Assembly: GCA_031292015.1 (NCBI GenBank)
Contig: JARLHY010000122.1
Span: 1 to 48,021, forward strand
DNA length: 48,021 bases
Origin: Negativicutes bacterium
GTDB lineage: Bacteria; Bacillota_C; Negativicutes; Sporomusales_B; JARLHX01
Direction: 5' to 3'
Part shown: in pieces, positions 44,824 to 48,021 of the stretch
Layout: the number at the start of each line of letters is the position of its first letter
How positions within the stretch are numbered: position 1 is the first letter of the stretch
Notes under the pieces: model-generated
Databases searched by the model: none
What the model was told of the DNA's origin: nothing
What the model saw: the letters and a program-made list of their open reading frames with translations, nothing else
Translations under genes and position numbers: made by a program

Positions 44824-45450
44824 ATGAAGCTGTTGCTGCTGCCCCTGCCTGTCCGGATATTTCACTGGCTGATGTTCACTGCGGTTGTCGTGCTGCTGCT
44901 CACCGGGCTGTATCTCGACAGTCCGCCGGTCTGGATCGTACTGCCGCTCAGCCTGATTCGCAAGCTGCACGGCATGGCGGCTGCCCTGCTGATGATGAAT
45001 CTGTTCGGACAGGTTTATTATTATATCCGCAGCCGCAAGTTCAGCGAGATCCTGCTGCTGCCGCGGGACTGGGCCAATCTCCGCAGTTTCCTGCGCTATT
45101 CCCTCTTCATCACCGAACGCCATCCCAACTTCGGGCGCTACAATCCGGGGCAGAAAGCGCTGTTTACCTTCTGGGGGCTGGTGGTGACAGTCGCATCGGT
45201 CACCGGACTGATCCTGTTTTTCCCTGACGACACCCTCTGGCTGCAGAAGCTGCTGGGGGGGCTGGGGAGTATTCGGGCTCTTCACTACCTTGGTGCAATC
45301 GCGTTCGTTGCATCCATTCCGCTGCATCTTTATCTGGTATTCACCGAAGAGCCGGCCCACCTGCAGGCGATGTTCACCGGTTATGTCCAAAAAGAGCCTG
45401 TGCCTTGCGGACACCGGAAGGAAGCAAGCCGCGACCGGCGGTCACCCTGA
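44824..45450 (+). CDS. Cytochrome b561-type membrane haem protein
   Basis: 208 residues, four predicted helices, similar to the b-type cytochrome subunits of hydrogenases and formate dehydrogenases. Haem-ligand candidates: His in VRIFHWLMF (helix 1), KLHGMAA (helix 2), ALHYLG and PLHLYL (helix 4). The basic, hydrophilic tail is unusual. It probably moves electrons across the membrane to or from menaquinone; no hydrogenase or dehydrogenase catalytic gene is adjacent, so the partner is unknown. AAGGAGGATT precedes ATG. Confidence 0.82.
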   Translation: MKLLLLPLPVRIFHWLMFTAVVVLLLTGLYLDSPPVWIVLPLSLIRKLHGMAAALLMMNLFGQVYYYIRSRKFSEILLLPRDWANLRSFLRYSLFITERHPNFGRYNPGQKALFTFWGLVVTVASVTGLILFFPDDTLWLQKLLGGLGSIRALHYLGAIAFVASIPLHLYLVFTEEPAHLQAMFTGYVQKEPVPCGHRKEASRDRRSP

Positions 45451-45538
45451 TTTTCCCGGTCGCCTGACCACCGCAGCAGGAGTTTGCTGCGGCGCGCTGA
45501 ATGATTTGTTATGAATATTATTGCAAGGGGCTGATGCG

Positions 45539-46804
45539 ATGAAAAAGGTGAAACTGGCTTACGGCAAAACCGGGATGGCCATCGCTGTTCCGGATGACGC
45601 GATGGTGATCGAGCCGCGGCATCTGGCCGGACTGGCGGACGAAAAGGGAGCGGTTCTGGCGGCGCTGCGCGAGCCGACAGGCACTCCGCCGCTGCGGACT
45701 ATGGCTACCGCCACGGCCAAGGTGGCAATTGTAATTTCCGACATAACCCGGCCGACGCCGAACGAGAAACTGGTGCCCTGGGTGATGGAAGAACTGAGCC
45801 ACATTCCCCGGGACAATTTTGTGATCATCAACGGCCTTGGCAGTCACCGCGCCAATACCAGGGAAGAACTCATCCAGATGCTCGGCCGGGAGATCGTCGA
45901 CACCGTCAAAATCGAAAATCACGACGCCTTCGACGACACAAAGCTTGTCAAGGTCTGCCGCAACAGCTATGGCTCCGATGTCTTTTTGAACAAAACTTAT
46001 CTGGAATCGGACTTCAAGATCGTTATCGGGTTCATCGAGCCTCATTTTTTCGCCGGCTTTTCCGGCGGTCCCAAGGCAATTTCGCCAGCCGTGGTCGGAA
46101 TCAAGACCATCCTCGATTTTCACAACGCCATTATGATTGGCCATCCCAACAGCACCTGGGGGCTCATCGAAGGCAACATCCTGCAGGATGCCGCCACCCA
46201 GAACTGCCTGTCCGCCAAACCTGATTTCATGCTGAACGTGACCTTAAACGGCGAGAAGGGCATCACCAACGTTTTCGCCGGCGACGTTATCGCCGCCCAC
46301 CGGGTGGGCTGCGAGTTCGTGCGGGAGAACGCCATGTACGCTGTGGATCAGCCGTTTGACATCGTGATCACCACCAATTCCGGCTATCCTCTGGACCAAA
46401 ACCTTTACCAGACGGTCAAAGGGATGAGCGCTGCGGCCCAGATTGTCCGGCAGGGCGGCAGCATCATCAGCGCGTCCGAGTGCTCGGACGGCGTGCCTGA
46501 TCACGGCAACTACGCCAAAATCCTCCAGATGCGGGAAACACCGCAAGAGCTCCTGGATATGATCAACGATCCGGCCTTCAGCATGTTCGACCAGTGGCAG
46601 GTTCAGGTGCAGGCCATGATTCAGCTCAAAGCCGACTGCTATCTTTATTCAACCCTTGATAAGGACACGGTGGAAAAAGCCAAGTTCATACCGATCGCCG
46701 ATGTGGAGGAAACGCTGGCCCAACTGATCAAGAAATATGGCCCGGCGCCCCGGGTGGCAGTGCTGCCCTACGGACCGCTGACCATCCCCTATGTAAAGGG
46801 GTGA
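45539..46804 (+). CDS. LarA-family nickel-pincer racemase/epimerase, copy 2
   Basis: About 421 residues from ATG 45539 (AAGGGG upstream; an in-frame TTG at 45521 is less likely). The catalytic set of LarA is complete: D68 and R71 in ISDITRP, H103 in GLGSHR, H169 and K179 in PHFFAGFSGGPKA, H195 in DFHNAIM, and Q and K in YQTVK. It diverges clearly from copy 1 at 17801, so the two probably act on different hydroxy acids. It follows the b561-type gene by about 90 bases that include a hairpin (45471-45491). No LarBCE genes nearby. Confidence 0.88.
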   Translation: MKKVKLAYGKTGMAIAVPDDAMVIEPRHLAGLADEKGAVLAALREPTGTPPLRTMATATAKVAIVISDITRPTPNEKLVPWVMEELSHIPRDNFVIINGLGSHRANTREELIQMLGREIVDTVKIENHDAFDDTKLVKVCRNSYGSDVFLNKTYLESDFKIVIGFIEPHFFAGFSGGPKAISPAVVGIKTILDFHNAIMIGHPNSTWGLIEGNILQDAATQNCLSAKPDFMLNVTLNGEKGITNVFAGDVIAAHRVGCEFVRENAMYAVDQPFDIVITTNSGYPLDQNLYQTVKGMSAAAQIVRQGGSIISASECSDGVPDHGNYAKILQMRETPQELLDMINDPAFSMFDQWQVQVQAMIQLKADCYLYSTLDKDTVEKAKFIPIADVEETLAQLIKKYGPAPRVAVLPYGPLTIPYVKG

Positions 46805-46895
46805 ACCGGGGTCAAAAAGCCTGCCGGCGGCCGGGAGAGCCAGGTGGTCGGCAGCGGGGGTCTCATAAAATGGATGCAAGATATTTTCGATATCA

Positions 46896-46921
46896 GGCGC
46901 CTGGCAAAAGGCGCTTTTTTC
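46896..46921 (+). terminator. Intrinsic terminator
   Basis: GCGCC / GGCGC stem with a TGGCAAAA loop, followed by TTTTTTC. It lies about 90 bases after the LarA copy 2 stop. The rest of 46805-47052 holds nothing I can name. Confidence 0.75.
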
Positions 46922-47052
46922 TTGCGGCTCAACCGCCTTTTCACCCTCCCGCAAAAATGGCTGTCAAATATAGTGCGGCAATCGGGCCAAAAGGTGCGAA
47001 AAATCCGCATAAAAGGGCGGCGCGTTTTCCATACTACCAGCGAGGTGGGAGT

Positions 47053-48021
47053 GTGCGTAAATACCGGTACTTCAATGTCGCTCTGTTCGTTGTCATCATC
47101 GTGCTAGCCGCCGCGGGAGCTTTTGCCCTTCTACGCCCTCCTGCCCAAAAGCCGGCGCCGCAAGTCCCGCCGCGCGGGCCGCTGGCCCCGCAGCCGATAC
47201 CGGGCGTGCCGCGCTTTGATACCGATAAGTACAAGTCCGAGCCGGTGGTATCGGTGTGGCTGGCTGACAGGGGTTATGCCGTGCACATGCCGCTGGAGCA
47301 ATATCTTGAAGGGGTTGTCGCCCAGGAAATGGATCCCTCCTGGCCGCTGGAAGCCCTCCGGGCCCAGGCGGTGGCTTCGCGGACCCTGACCGTCAACGCC
47401 ATGGAGGCCGGGACCATTCGCGGTCTGCACCATGCCGATGTCAGCACCGCCAAGGATGAACTGCAGGCTTTTGCCCCGGAGAAGGTCAACAATAATGTCC
47501 GCCAGGCGGTGGCGACCACCCGCGGCCAGATCCTGCTCTACGCCGGCAGCCTGGTGAACGCCGTTTACAGCTCCAGTAACGGCCAGATCGCCGCTACCAG
47601 GGAAGAGAGCTTTCCCACCCAGATCACGCAGCCGACGCCCTATCTCCAGCCGGTCACCGACAACAGCTTCCGCTACACTCCGGCCCAGTTTCAGGCCTGG
47701 ACTGTAACCATCCCGGCCGGGGAGGTCGCCGCGGCGGTGGGCTATGGCGGCAATCCGGCCGATATCGCCATTTTGGAAAAGGGACCGTCAGGGCGGATTC
47801 TGTATATCGGCGCAGGAGACCAAAAAATCTATGGCTCGGAATTTCGCAAAATCATCGGCTACGACCGTCTGAAATCGACTCTGATTACCGCCATGACTTA
47901 TGACGACGGACGCTTCACCTTCCAGGGGACGGGCTGGGGCAACGGCGCCGGCCTGTGTCAGTGGGGCGCCTATACCTACGCCCAGGACGGCTGGAAAGCC
48001 GAGGATATCCTTGGTCACTAC
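47053..48021 (+). CDS. SpoIID/LytB-domain protein, 3' end outside window
   Basis: The first 323 codons are open to the last base. An N-terminal membrane helix (FNVALFVVIIVLAAAGAFAL) is followed by a Pro-rich spacer and then the SpoIID domain: MPLEQYLEGVVAQEM, WPLEALRAQAVASRTL, VYSSSNGQIAA and, near the window end, TGWGNGAGLCQWGA. SpoIID-type proteins are glycan hydrolases or amidase activators acting on peptidoglycan during sporulation engulfment or on cell-wall remodelling. GTG 47053 follows GAGGTGGGAG. The family motif usually has H where GN is seen, worth noting. Confidence 0.85.
   Translation, partial: MRKYRYFNVALFVVIIVLAAAGAFALLRPPAQKPAPQVPPRGPLAPQPIPGVPRFDTDKYKSEPVVSVWLADRGYAVHMPLEQYLEGVVAQEMDPSWPLEALRAQAVASRTLTVNAMEAGTIRGLHHADVSTAKDELQAFAPEKVNNNVRQAVATTRGQILLYAGSLVNAVYSSSNGQIAATREESFPTQITQPTPYLQPVTDNSFRYTPAQFQAWTVTIPAGEVAAAVGYGGNPADIAILEKGPSGRILYIGAGDQKIYGSEFRKIIGYDRLKSTLITAMTYDDGRFTFQGTGWGNGAGLCQWGAYTYAQDGWKAEDILGHY

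Overview
The window looks like the chromosome of an anaerobic, spore-forming firmicute with moderately high GC, most likely a Negativicutes/Sporomusaceae-type organism. The sequence-level reasons are an AbrB-type transition-state regulator, a SpoIID/LytB protein, the Bacillus-like order ywlE-rpiB-ywlG-glyA-upp, a single-chain 1255-residue PurL, a tungsten-type aldehyde:ferredoxin oxidoreductase, and strong AGGAGG-like ribosome binding sites. The taxonomic placement is inference; no rRNA or tRNA gene was seen.

Layout. 1-4.3 kb: the end of a PAS histidine kinase, an AbrB-like regulator, a lone UxaA-family large subunit, a receiver protein with a degenerate GGDEF domain, and a small NrdD-tail-like protein. 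4.3-9.4 kb: a catabolic operon behind an AT-rich promoter (D-serine ammonia-lyase, N-acyl-D-amino-acid deacylase, MFS transporter), with a convergent XRE-cupin regulator. 9.5-17.6 kb: an OFA-type MFS transporter, two exported proteins of unknown function, a TPR/glycosyltransferase-like protein, a Ser/Thr-rich protein, a DASS anion transporter and an L-2-hydroxyglutarate-oxidase-like flavoprotein. 17.8-26.4 kb: the most distinctive block. It holds a LarA-family racemase, an IclR regulator flanked by near-identical palindromes, a second UxaA-family protein, a ferredoxin, a tungsten AOR, a MoaD-like protein, a DapA-family lyase/aldolase and an ACS-family MFS transporter. I read it as a hydroxy-acid or sugar-acid breakdown pathway: uptake, epimerisation, dehydration, aldol cleavage, then ferredoxin-linked oxidation of the aldehyde. 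The substrate cannot be fixed from sequence.

26.4-31 kb: a candidate structured RNA (with a shorter relative at 17.66 kb), small proteins, a GEMM-I cyclic-dinucleotide riboswitch with its own promoter and terminator in front of a YvyF-like zinc-ribbon protein, and a membrane GGDEF/HD-GYP protein. 31-35 kb: a manganese-efflux-type protein and the housekeeping run ywlE-rpiB-ywlG-glyA-upp. 35-40.3 kb: feoAB on the minus strand behind a Fur-like box, a PHP phosphatase, a DUF4870 membrane protein and a PatB-type C-S lyase. 40.4-48 kb: purL, a small unknown protein, a b561-type cytochrome, a second LarA homologue, and the start of a SpoIID/LytB protein cut by the window end.

Recurring themes are cyclic-di-GMP signalling (degenerate GGDEF, riboswitch, GGDEF/HD-GYP), organic-acid transport and metabolism (four MFS or DASS carriers, two LarA, two UxaA), and short well-formed intrinsic terminators between most units.
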